In this document: positions 1-6,141 of the stretch, one piece after another
How the letters are laid out: every line of letters begins with the position of its first letter
How positions within the stretch are numbered: the first letter of the stretch is position 1
The notes under the pieces: generated by a model
Seen by the model: the letters and a program-made list of their open reading frames with translations, nothing else
Told to the model about the DNA's origin: nothing
The model's database searches: none
Assembly (NCBI GenBank): GCA_017989775.1
Contig: JAGNPF010000062.1
Coordinates: 1-7,525, forward strand
Direction: 5' to 3'
DNA: 7,525 bases
Origin: Flavobacterium sp.
GTDB taxonomy: Bacteria > Bacteroidota > Bacteroidia > Flavobacteriales > Flavobacteriaceae
Made by a program: the position numbers and the translations under genes

Positions 1-601
1 ATGAATTCGGAATTCCCGACAATCCATAAACGGTTGATAAACTGCTCACGATGGGCATTCCGTCAATCATCACCGAGGTATAAGGCCCTTCCAGCCCGTT
101 GATGTGGATGTCGCCCGTGTTGCAAACGCCACAATTGAGTTGTGGTCTTACTCCGTTTACATTTTGCAAGGCTTCATAAATGCTTGGTGTTGGGTTTTTC
201 TTGAAAAATAGGGGCGAATAAACTTCAACGGGAACGGCACTTTCCAATCGTTTCACTGCCTTCAATGTTCCAGAAACCACCACTTCGTTGAGCTCGTTTT
301 CGTTGTTTTTTATTTCGAAATCGAGAACAAGGTTTTCATTCTGTTTCAGGACTATGTCTTTGGTGATTGTTTTAGGCCCAAAGGATGCAATTTGAATTTT
401 GTAATTACCAGCAGGAATATTTTCCAATTTATAATTTCCTAAACTGTCGGTTGGGGTTTTGTATTTGGTTTTTAGCAATTCGACAATTGCCTGTTGCTTT
501 TCATTGTTTTCGACAACAATTTTGCCAGAAATCGAAGATCTATTCTGTGAAAATGAATGCTGTAGCATAAACAACGATAGTATTGAAAATAAATGTTTCA
601 T
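1..601 (-). CDS. TonB-dependent outer-membrane receptor, N-terminal 200 residues (partial)
   Basis: The frame opens at an ATG (complement of 599-601) and stays open to the left edge, so only the first 200 residues are present and the barrel is outside the window. Residues 1-19 form a signal peptide (K2, hydrophobic core, cut near FSQ-N). Residues about 22-98 look like a carboxypeptidase-D regulatory-like beta-sandwich (ISGKI, LGNYKLENIPAGNYKI), common at the N-terminus of Bacteroidetes receptors. A TonB-box-like stretch (ELNEVVVSGT, 103-112) follows, then the start of the plug domain (SIYEALQNVNGVRP; DIHINGLEG; VMIDGMPIV). The plug carries a CxxC (C157, C160). By family it should import a bound substrate across the outer membrane using TonB/ExbBD energy. 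The substrate cannot be read here; the metal-transport neighbours make an iron or other metal chelate plausible. It is divergent from the Nramp gene and has its own promoter at 623-652. No frameshift is seen. Confidence 0.93.
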   Translation of the reverse strand, partial: MKHLFSILSLFMLQHSFSQNRSSISGKIVVENNEKQQAIVELLKTKYKTPTDSLGNYKLENIPAGNYKIQIASFGPKTITKDIVLKQNENLVLDFEIKNNENELNEVVVSGTLKAVKRLESAVPVEVYSPLFFKKNPTPSIYEALQNVNGVRPQLNCGVCNTGDIHINGLEGPYTSVMIDGMPIVSSLSTVYGLSGIPNS

Positions 602-614
602 TTGGTTTAAATTA

Positions 615-634
615 TTTTTAGACAAAACTAAAAA
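615..634. promoter_or_regulatory. Inverted repeat over the receptor promoter, candidate metalloregulator operator
   Basis: TTTTTAG (615-621) and CTAAAAA (628-634) are perfect 7-base inverted arms around a 6-base centre (acaaaa). The repeat covers the whole -7 box and the expected transcription start of the receptor gene, where a repressor would block it. DtxR-family operators are imperfect palindromes of about this size, often with TTAG/CTAA cores, and a DtxR-like regulator is encoded about 2 kb away. The AT-rich setting makes chance dyads fairly common, so this is a candidate only. Confidence 0.4.
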
Positions 635-652
635 AACAATTACCCAAACAAA
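623..652 (-). promoter_or_regulatory. Bacteroidetes-type promoter for the TonB-dependent receptor
   Basis: Read on the minus strand, TTTG (649-652) is followed by 18 bases and TAGTTTTG (623-630), matching the Bacteroidetes consensus -33 TTTG and -7 TAnnTTTG at normal spacing. The -7 box ends 21 bases before the receptor ATG, giving a short leader. The match is visible in the sequence; activity is inferred. Confidence 0.65.
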
Positions 653-663
653 ATAATTTTCTA

Positions 664-671
664 TATATTTG
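664..671 (+). promoter_or_regulatory. Possible -7 box for the Nramp gene
   Basis: TATATTTG fits the Bacteroidetes -7 consensus TAnnTTTG and ends 22 bases before the ATG at 694. No TTTG is visible at the matching -33 distance (about 640-645), so this is a half-supported promoter. Confidence 0.35.
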
Positions 672-693
672 CCTTAGTATTTCAATTTCAGCC

Positions 694-2565
694 ATGAGCA
701 AATCTTTAGAAGAAGTCAACCAATCGGTTTCCACACAAAATAAAAAAACAGTTTTTAGAAAAATATTGGCCTTTTTTGGTCCCGCCTATTTGGTCAGCGT
801 GGGGTATATGGATCCCGGAAATTGGGCGACGGACATAGCTGGGGGAAGCCAGTTTGGATATTCCTTGCTGTGGGTTTTGCTGATGAGTAATTTGATGGCT
901 TTGCTCTTGCAAAGTTTAAGCGCGAGATTGGGAATTGTCACCCAACGCGATTTGGCGCAAGCTTCCCGAGAAACCTATTCCAGGCCCGTGAATTATGTTT
1001 TGTATTTTTTGGCCGAAATCGCCATTGCGGCCTGCGACCTTGCCGAAGTGCTGGGAATGGCCATCGGGATTAATTTATTGTTTGACATTCCGCTTCTCGA
1101 GGGAGTTTTAATCACGGTTTTGGATACTTTTTTACTGCTTTTTTTGATCAATAAAGGCATCCGGAAAATGGAAGCTTTTATTATCGTGTTGGTGGCCATC
1201 ATTGGATTTTCTTTCGTTTTTGAAATGATTTTTGCCGAACCCGAATTGGATAAAGTGGTTTACGGTTTGATTCCTTCCATACCAAGTGAAGCCGCTTTGT
1301 ATATTGCCATCGGGATTATTGGGGCAACCGTGATGCCGCACAATTTGTACCTGCATTCGTCATTGGTGCAAACCCGAAAATTTGACCGATCTCCAGCCGG
1401 AATCAAGCAAGCCTTGAAATACAATTTAATCGATTCGACCATTGCCTTGAATTTGGCCTTCTTTGTCAACGCCGCCATTTTGATTTTGGCAGCAGCCACT
1501 TTTTATAAACACGGAATGCACGAAGTGGCCGAAATTCAGGATGCCCATCAATTTTTGCAACCGCTTTTGGGAACCAAATGGGCGCCTATCTTGTTTGCCG
1601 TCGCCTTGATTGCGGCGGGACAAAGCTCGACAATAACGGGAACCTTGGCCGGACAAATCGTGATGGAAGGTTATTTGAATTTAAGAATCCAGCCTTGGGT
1701 TCGAAGAATCCTTACCCGATTGATTGCGATTGTGCCGGCAGTAATCGTCATTTTGATTTATGGCGAAAGCGTAACCGGAAAACTGTTGATTTTAAGCCAG
1801 GTCATTTTGAGTTTACAACTGGGTTTTGCGATCATTCCGTTGATTCATTTCGTGAGCGACAAATCGAAGATGAAAGGCTTCCATGTTGGTAAACTGACCC
1901 AAGTTGTCGCTTGGATCATTGCATCGATAATAGTTTCACTGAATGCAAAACTGGTTTTCAACGAGATCAGCGGTTGGCTTGAAACTTCAGATAATCCAAT
2001 CGTGCTATGGTTGACCGTGGTTCCGTTGGCCTTTGGTTTTTTGCTGTTGTTGCTTTACATTGTCATAAAACCATTCATTTCCAGGACGAGATTGAGTATC
2101 GATAACCATTCGCCACACGACATGAATTTGAAATTTACGGAAACCGCCGTTCAAGACAACAGGAACATTGCCATTACCGTTGATTTTTCGTTTGCCGACG
2201 AAAATGCGATTAATTATGCTTTCAAAATGGGAGGTAAAGAGGCCAAATATACCTTGATACATGTCGTGGAATCTGTTGGAGCGATGATGTACGGCAAGCA
2301 AATTGACGATCACGAAACCACGATTGATGAACAATTGCTGCACGAATACAAATTGATGTTCCGGGAAAAAGGATTTCACGTCAAAACCGTGCTGGGTTTT
2401 GGCGAGCCCAAAAAAGTCATCCCCAAATTGGTCAACAAAGGCAATTTCGATATTTTAATCATGGGAACCCATGGCCATACCGGAATGAAGGATTTGCTTT
2501 TTGGCACCACCGTGGATCGATTGAGGCACAAAATAGCCATACCGCTCCTGATTGTAAAAAATTAA
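694..2565 (+). CDS. Nramp-family Mn2+/Fe2+ transporter with C-terminal universal-stress (UspA-like) domain
   Basis: This 623-residue inner-membrane protein fuses two domains. Residues about 20-465 are an Nramp (SLC11/MntH) proton-coupled divalent metal importer. TM1 carries the signature DPGN (D40, N43). TM6 carries A211 and MPH (M214, P215, H216). These match the metal-coordinating Asp, Asn, Ala and Met of bacterial Nramp structures; the Met favours Mn2+/Fe2+ over Ca2+/Mg2+. A charged linker (about 466-489) leads to a UspA-like alpha/beta domain, about 490-623, with the nucleotide-binding pattern G-x2-G-x9-G-T (G591, G594, G604, T605). Plain MntH is about 400-450 residues, so the extra length is this domain. 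The start is the only ATG close to the conserved N-terminus. The regulator gene follows 88 bases downstream on the same strand and may be cotranscribed. The metal chosen (Mn or Fe) and the role of the Usp domain cannot be settled from sequence. Confidence 0.95.
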   Translation: MSKSLEEVNQSVSTQNKKTVFRKILAFFGPAYLVSVGYMDPGNWATDIAGGSQFGYSLLWVLLMSNLMALLLQSLSARLGIVTQRDLAQASRETYSRPVNYVLYFLAEIAIAACDLAEVLGMAIGINLLFDIPLLEGVLITVLDTFLLLFLINKGIRKMEAFIIVLVAIIGFSFVFEMIFAEPELDKVVYGLIPSIPSEAALYIAIGIIGATVMPHNLYLHSSLVQTRKFDRSPAGIKQALKYNLIDSTIALNLAFFVNAAILILAAATFYKHGMHEVAEIQDAHQFLQPLLGTKWAPILFAVALIAAGQSSTITGTLAGQIVMEGYLNLRIQPWVRRILTRLIAIVPAVIVILIYGESVTGKLLILSQVILSLQLGFAIIPLIHFVSDKSKMKGFHVGKLTQVVAWIIASIIVSLNAKLVFNEISGWLETSDNPIVLWLTVVPLAFGFLLLLLYIVIKPFISRTRLSIDNHSPHDMNLKFTETAVQDNRNIAITVDFSFADENAINYAFKMGGKEAKYTLIHVVESVGAMMYGKQIDDHETTIDEQLLHEYKLMFREKGFHVKTVLGFGEPKKVIPKLVNKGNFDILIMGTHGHTGMKDLLFGTTVDRLRHKIAIPLLIVKN

Positions 2566-2602
2566 AAAAAGAGTATTAAGTATCAAGATTTTGGAATGAT
2601 GA

Positions 2603-2617
2603 AGATTTATAAAATCT
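2603..2617. promoter_or_regulatory. Short inverted repeat upstream of the DtxR-like gene
   Basis: AGATTT (2603-2608), ATA, AAATCT (2612-2617) form perfect 6-base arms around a 3-base centre, just before the tandem repeat. It could be part of an autoregulatory operator or a chance AT-rich dyad; nothing in the sequence decides. Confidence 0.25.
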
Positions 2618-2652
2618 CCAATCTAAAATCTCCAATCTAAAATCTGCCATCC
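2611..2652 (+). repeat. Three 14-bp tandem repeats directly before the DtxR-like start codon
   Basis: The unit aaaatctccaatct occurs twice perfectly (2611-2624, 2625-2638), with a third, diverged copy (aaaatctgccatcc, 2639-2652) that ends one base before the ATG at 2654. The array therefore fills the whole translation-initiation region. It twice contains AATCTAAA (2620-2627, 2634-2641), the complement of the TTTAGATT word repeated before feoA. No -7/-33 promoter pair is visible in this gap, which supports readthrough from the Nramp gene. Confidence 0.85.
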
Positions 2653-2653
2653 A

Positions 2654-3307
2654 ATGACTTTTTCCGAAGAGAATTACCTAAAAACGATTTATCATCTCGC
2701 CACCATTTCAGACTCGGAAGTGAGCACGAATGCCATTGCCGAAATGATGGAAACCAAAGCCTCCTCGGTGACGGATATGCTCAAGAAATTATCCGAAAAA
2801 GATTTGGTTCACTACAAAAAATACCAAGGGGTTTCCTTGACCGAAAAAGGCAAGCTGATCGCCAAAATGATTGTAAGAAAACACCGTTTGTGGGAGGTTT
2901 TCCTGGTGGACAAACTGGATTTCTCTTGGGATGAGGTTCACGATATTGCCGAACAATTGGAGCACATAAAATCCGAACAACTCATTAACCGATTGGATGA
3001 TTTTCTTGGAAATCCTACCGAAGACCCCCACGGTGACCCGATTCCGGACGCCAATGGACAAATTGTAAAGACTGAAAAACAACTGCTTTCAGAACTTTTG
3101 GAAAACCAAAACGGAATTTGCGTGGGCGTGAAAGACACCTCTTCGGAATTCTTGAAATATTTGGACAAACAAGGAATTTCCCTAGGTTCCAAAATTGAAA
3201 TTATGGGGAAAGAAAGCTTCGATTTGTCCCTGAAAATAAGATTGAATTCAAGGGAACTTACCATTTCGAACAAAATAGCCAGCAATCTCTTCGTGAAACT
3301 GGTTTAG
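2654..3307 (+). CDS. DtxR/MntR-family metal-dependent transcriptional regulator
   Basis: The 217 residues show the three-domain DtxR layout. A winged helix-turn-helix spans about 1-72 (recognition-helix region about 35-49; wing with GVSLTEKG). A dimerisation and metal-binding domain spans about 73-140. A C-terminal FeoA/SH3-like domain spans about 147-217. Aligned by eye to DtxR, site-1-type ligands are H77, E81, H96 and E103; E100, at the position of DtxR C102, and H104 complete a second set. A carboxylate at the C102 position resembles Mn-sensing MntR (E99). The residue matching DtxR M10 or MntR D8 appears to be N7, which is atypical. By family it should bind operators when loaded with Mn2+ or Fe2+ and repress uptake genes; the Nramp gene and the feo operon flanking it are obvious targets. 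Mn versus Fe sensing is not decidable here. Its last four bases overlap the end of the convergent toxin-like gene. Confidence 0.93.
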   Translation: MTFSEENYLKTIYHLATISDSEVSTNAIAEMMETKASSVTDMLKKLSEKDLVHYKKYQGVSLTEKGKLIAKMIVRKHRLWEVFLVDKLDFSWDEVHDIAEQLEHIKSEQLINRLDDFLGNPTEDPHGDPIPDANGQIVKTEKQLLSELLENQNGICVGVKDTSSEFLKYLDKQGISLGSKIEIMGKESFDLSLKIRLNSRELTISNKIASNLFVKLV

Positions 3308-3633
3308 ATGTTTTTCAGAAAACTCGCTTCTTCCATGTGGTTGTTTGTGATGTATTGAATCAAAAATCGATTGTCCTTCTTTTCAAAAAAGACAAACCAA
3401 GAAGTTTTATTGTTCAAAGAAACAACAATGAAAAGATTTCCGTGGCGAGATAGGTTTTTTGGAGTTTGATACTGTTGCTTAACATCGATATATTTCTCGA
3501 TATCCTCTTTTAGGGCAACCACATATTTTTCGGCATTTTCTATGTAACTGAAATATTCTTGGTAGAAAAGAATGTCAATCAATTCGTTGAGGTAATTTTC
3601 AAAAAATTTGCTGTAAATTATTCTTTTTTCCAA
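3304..3633 (-). CDS. Probable RelE/ParE-family toxin of a type II toxin-antitoxin pair
   Basis: This is a 109-residue protein if started at the TTG complementary to 3631-3633. No in-frame ATG occurs until M100, and the region upstream in this frame belongs to the preceding gene, so TTG is the best start. That start lies inside the last codons of the upstream small gene (16-base overlap), as expected for translationally coupled antitoxin-toxin pairs. The N-terminus is helical (YSKFFENYLNELIDIL). The C-terminal half is a beta-rich RelE/ParE-like pattern (HGNLFIVVSL; SWFVFFEKKDNRFLIQYITNNH). RelE/ParE toxins act as ribosome-dependent mRNA interferases or gyrase poisons; which, if either, applies here is unknown. 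The stop codon overlaps the convergent DtxR-like stop by 4 bases. The family call rests on pattern recall and gene arrangement, not on alignment. Confidence 0.65.
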   Translation of the reverse strand: MEKRIIYSKFFENYLNELIDILFYQEYFSYIENAEKYVVALKEDIEKYIDVKQQYQTPKNLSRHGNLFIVVSLNNKTSWFVFFEKKDNRFLIQYITNNHMEEASFLKNI

Positions 3634-3851
3634 GGCAGTGTTCGAATATGTGCGTGAAGACGTTTTACCAATTCATCACCCGTGATTCCCTCTGCCCATT
3701 TTTTTTCAAAATCATCATCTTCATCTGTAAAAGCTCCAACTTTTTCTAAAAAAAAATGTAATGCTTCGCCGTGTTTCTGTAAATCAATGGTTACTGATTT
3801 TGCTTTCCCAGAAACATCTCTTTTGAATTCAACACCCGATATGTCTTTCAT
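3618..3851 (-). CDS. Probable antitoxin partner of the downstream toxin-like gene
   Basis: A small acidic-centred protein of 77 residues with an ATG start, encoded immediately upstream of and overlapping the toxin-like gene. Its N-terminal pattern (GVEFKRDVSGKAKSVTIDLQKHGEAL) resembles small Bacteroidetes antitoxins, in which a short beta-strand segment of the form V-x-F...A-V-x-I-D-L-x-K-H precedes a helix. A highly acidic patch (DEDDDFEKKW, about 43-52) could contact the toxin. No helix-turn-helix or ribbon-helix-helix is obvious to me, so DNA binding and autoregulation are unproven. It has its own putative promoter (3880-3908) and a small dyad in its leader (3862-3873). I do not recognise a named family; the function is inferred from size, order and overlap with the downstream gene. 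Confidence 0.55.
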   Translation of the reverse strand: MKDISGVEFKRDVSGKAKSVTIDLQKHGEALHFFLEKVGAFTDEDDDFEKKWAEGITGDELVKRLHAHIRTLPWKKE

Positions 3852-3861
3852 AATGAGGATG

Positions 3862-3873
3862 ATTTAGATAAAT
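3862..3873. promoter_or_regulatory. Small dyad in the antitoxin leader
   Basis: ATTTA (3862-3866), GA, TAAAT (3869-3873) form perfect 5-base arms, between the putative -7 box and the antitoxin ATG. It includes TTTAGAT (3863-3869). It could be an autoregulatory site of the toxin-antitoxin pair or a chance AT-rich palindrome. Confidence 0.25.
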
Positions 3874-3879
3874 GATATA

Positions 3880-3908
3880 CAAATTTATGGATTTAATTGC
3901 ATCCACAA
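3880..3908 (-). promoter_or_regulatory. Putative promoter for the toxin-antitoxin-like pair
   Basis: On the minus strand, TTG (3906-3908), 18 bases and TAAATTTG (3880-3887) fit the Bacteroidetes -33/-7 pattern, though the -33 element has only TTG. It overlaps the 3' end of the Cys-rich FeoB-associated gene, so the pair could be transcribed both from here and by readthrough from the feo operon. Confidence 0.45.
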
Positions 3909-4024
3909 TCACCATTGCCGCAGTTTTTATCCGAATTTTTTTTCTTCTTTTTGACAAAGAATTTTTTGAACAAGAACACCACCGCAATTGCAAGAGTGAA
4001 ATAAGTCAAGATTTCTTGTAGCAT
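3893..4024 (-). CDS. FeoB-associated Cys-rich small membrane protein
   Basis: A 43-residue gene starting at ATG 4022-4024, 9 bases after the feoB stop, and ending at TAA (3893-3895). One hydrophobic segment (about residues 4-19, ILTYFTLAIAVVFLF) is followed by a strongly basic stretch (K20-K29, including five Lys in a row) and a Cys-rich tail with C35, C40 and C42 (CGNGDCGC). This is the layout of the small FeoB-associated Cys-rich membrane protein family often found after feoB. The positive stretch suggests the tail lies in the cytoplasm, where the cysteines could contact iron or FeoB; that role is inference. It completes a feoA-feoB-small protein operon in the place where enterobacteria have feoC, but it has none of the FeoC winged helix. 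Confidence 0.85.
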   Translation of the reverse strand: MLQEILTYFTLAIAVVFLFKKFFVKKKKKNSDKNCGNGDCGCN

Positions 4025-4033
4025 AACGGTTGT

Positions 4034-6136
4034 TTATTTTAAAATTTGATAAGCAAGCAGGGCGGTCAAATAGGCAAAACTGCTCATGAAAATCAATTGG
4101 CCCAAAGGCCATTTCCAGCTATTGGTCTCTTTTTTGGTAATCGCCAAGGTACTGGCACATTGCATCGCAAAAGCATAAAACAACAACAACGAAATTCCGG
4201 AAGCAAAATTGAATATTTTGACTCCTGTTTCGGGATGGACCTCGGTGGCCATTTTGTTTTTTATGGTGGCCTCGTTGTCGCTTCCCCCAACGCTGTAAAT
4301 CGTGGCCAAGGTTCCCACAAAAACCTCTCTTGCCGCAAACGAACTGATGATGGCCACGCCTATTTTCCAATCGTAACCCAAAGGCGAAATCGCGGGTTCG
4401 ATGGTTTTCCCCATCATTCCGATATAGGAATTTTCCAATTTATAGGAGGCCACCTTGTTTTCCAGTTCCTCTGTCGATAGGGAGCTGTTTTCCGTTTTGG
4501 ACGTGATGATGGCTCTGGCATCGCTGAAATCTTTTCCTGGCCCGTTGGAGGCCAAAAACCACAGGATTATCGATATGGAAAGGATGATTTTTCCGGCTCC
4601 AAAAACAAAAGCCTTGGTTTTTTCGACCACGTTTATCGCTACGTTTTTGAACATCGGCAATTTATAATTGGGCATTTCGACCACGAAAAATGTTTTGCAA
4701 TTCAGTTGGAGTACTTTATGCAACACATAAGCCGAAACAATGGCCATTCCAAAACCCAATAGATACAACAACATCAGTGTCAATCCTTGTAAATTCAATA
4801 TGCCAAAAACATATTCGTCCGGAATTACCAGCCCGATGATGATGGCGTAAACAGGTAATCTGGCCGAGCAAGTGGTAAATGGCGTGACCAGAATCGTGAT
4901 TAGTCGTTCTTTCCAGTTTTCGATATTTCGGGTGGCCATAATCGCCGGAATGGCACAGGCAGTTCCAGAAATCAGCGGCACGACGCTTTTGCCCGAAAGT
5001 CCAAATTTGCGCATGATTTTGTCCATCAAAAAGACCACCCGGCTCATGTAACCACTTTCTTCGAGAATGGAAATGAACAGGAACAGGAAGGCAATTTGGG
5101 GAATAAAAATCAGGATTCCGCCTATTCCCGGGATGATTCCTTGGGCAATCAAATTGGTAAAGGCTCCGGGCGGAAAGGTTTCGTCTGCCAATGAACTTAA
5201 TTTGGCAAAGCTTTCGTCAATAAAATCCATCGGTATTTTCGACCATTCAAAAATGGATTGGAAGATGGCAAACAAGATGAAAAAGAAAATCAGGTAACCC
5301 CAAACCTTGTGCGTCAACACGCGATCCAGTTGGCTCCTGAAATCCGTGGCCGAAGCTGAATCCACTTTTTGGCCTACTTTCAGTGTGTCGTTTATAAATT
5401 GGTAACGTTTGATGGTTTCTTTTTGTTGCAACTTTTTCAGCTCGGAATCCGTTTTGGTAAACGAAGTGTTTTGGAGCGATTTTCGGTTCAAATCCGCAAA
5501 ATTCACGTCTTGGGTAATCACCAGCCAGAGCTTGTACAAAGACTGGTTGGGGAAGGTTTTTCGAAGCGTGTTGAAGTATTCGTCGTCTATGGAGGAAGCG
5601 TTCAAACAGGGTTCGGTAGAAATGGTTTTGTAGGTAGTGATCGCGTTTTTCAGTTCTTCGATTCCGGTACCTTTTCTGGAACTTGCCAGCACGATTTTCG
5701 TGTTCAATTGAGATTCGAGATATGGAATGTCCAATGAAATTCCCTTGAGTTTCATCCTGTCGATCATGTTGATGACCAGAATGGTTGGGATTTCCAGATC
5801 CTTGATTTGGGTAAAAAGCAACAAATTGCGTTTCAAATTTTCTATTTCTGAAATAACAACAATTACATCAGGATAGAGTTTGTCGTTTTTGTTGAGTAAA
5901 AGTTCAATAACCACATTTTCGTCTGCAGAGCTCGCATTTAAGCTATACGTTCCCGGCAAATCGACCACGTTGGCTTGGATGTTGTTGGACAATTTGCAAA
6001 AACCAACCTTTTTTTCGACCGTGATTCCGGGATAATTGCCCACTTGTTGGTTCAAGCCCGTAAGCTGGTTGAAAACCGAAGTTTTCCCCACGTTGGGATT
6101 TCCAATTAAGGCGACATTGATATTTTGCTTGCTCAT
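4034..6136 (-). CDS. feoB: Ferrous iron transport protein B (G-protein-coupled Fe2+ permease)
   Basis: A 700-residue FeoB of normal bacterial length that moves Fe2+ across the inner membrane. The N-terminal G domain has G1 GNPNVGKT (12-19), G2 Thr in GNYPGIT (T39), G3 DLPG (59-62), G4 NMID (123-126) and a G5-like SSRKGTG after it. A helical GDI-like spacer follows (about 170-270). The membrane domain (about 280-700) has two Gate-type segments with the conserved cysteines C394 (GTACAIPAIMATR) and C423 (PFTTCSARLP), equivalent to the gating cysteines of E. coli FeoB, and a later AAREVFVGTLATIY segment (about 601-614). The usual Asp in the D-x-x-N-L-x-R-N-L segment after G3 reads S96 (ISEIENLKRNL). 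ATG start, 5 bases after the feoA stop; the small Cys-rich gene follows 9 bases downstream. Coordinates include the stop codon. Confidence 0.97.
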   Translation of the reverse strand: MSKQNINVALIGNPNVGKTSVFNQLTGLNQQVGNYPGITVEKKVGFCKLSNNIQANVVDLPGTYSLNASSADENVVIELLLNKNDKLYPDVIVVISEIENLKRNLLLFTQIKDLEIPTILVINMIDRMKLKGISLDIPYLESQLNTKIVLASSRKGTGIEELKNAITTYKTISTEPCLNASSIDDEYFNTLRKTFPNQSLYKLWLVITQDVNFADLNRKSLQNTSFTKTDSELKKLQQKETIKRYQFINDTLKVGQKVDSASATDFRSQLDRVLTHKVWGYLIFFFILFAIFQSIFEWSKIPMDFIDESFAKLSSLADETFPPGAFTNLIAQGIIPGIGGILIFIPQIAFLFLFISILEESGYMSRVVFLMDKIMRKFGLSGKSVVPLISGTACAIPAIMATRNIENWKERLITILVTPFTTCSARLPVYAIIIGLVIPDEYVFGILNLQGLTLMLLYLLGFGMAIVSAYVLHKVLQLNCKTFFVVEMPNYKLPMFKNVAINVVEKTKAFVFGAGKIILSISIILWFLASNGPGKDFSDARAIITSKTENSSLSTEELENKVASYKLENSYIGMMGKTIEPAISPLGYDWKIGVAIISSFAAREVFVGTLATIYSVGGSDNEATIKNKMATEVHPETGVKIFNFASGISLLLFYAFAMQCASTLAITKKETNSWKWPLGQLIFMSSFAYLTALLAYQILK

Positions 6137-6141
6137 TCGAG

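Noticed and set aside
4..16. Two close GAATTC sites at the left edge, suggesting a cloning junction
   Set aside because: The bases encode a continuous conserved receptor sequence (GLSGIPNS), so they are natural.
664..690. MntR-box-like half site (TTTGCCTTA) before the Nramp gene
   Set aside because: The second half of the palindrome is not present, and the first half overlaps the -7 box by chance-level similarity.
2005..2379. 124-codon open frame on the minus strand inside the Nramp-Usp gene
   Set aside because: It lies wholly opposite a well-supported gene, its translation is low-complexity and resembles no family, and it has no promoter.
2611..2652. CRISPR-like array
   Set aside because: The units are adjacent 14-mers with no spacers.
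694..3307. Signs of recent horizontal transfer (insertion sequences, tRNA, integrase, repeats at borders)
   Set aside because: None were seen, and codon style looks uniform by eye across the window.
4046..4480. 144-codon plus-strand open frame opposite the end of feoB
   Set aside because: It is antisense to the conserved membrane domain of FeoB, and its composition (His/Gln/Arg-rich) is typical of a shadow frame.
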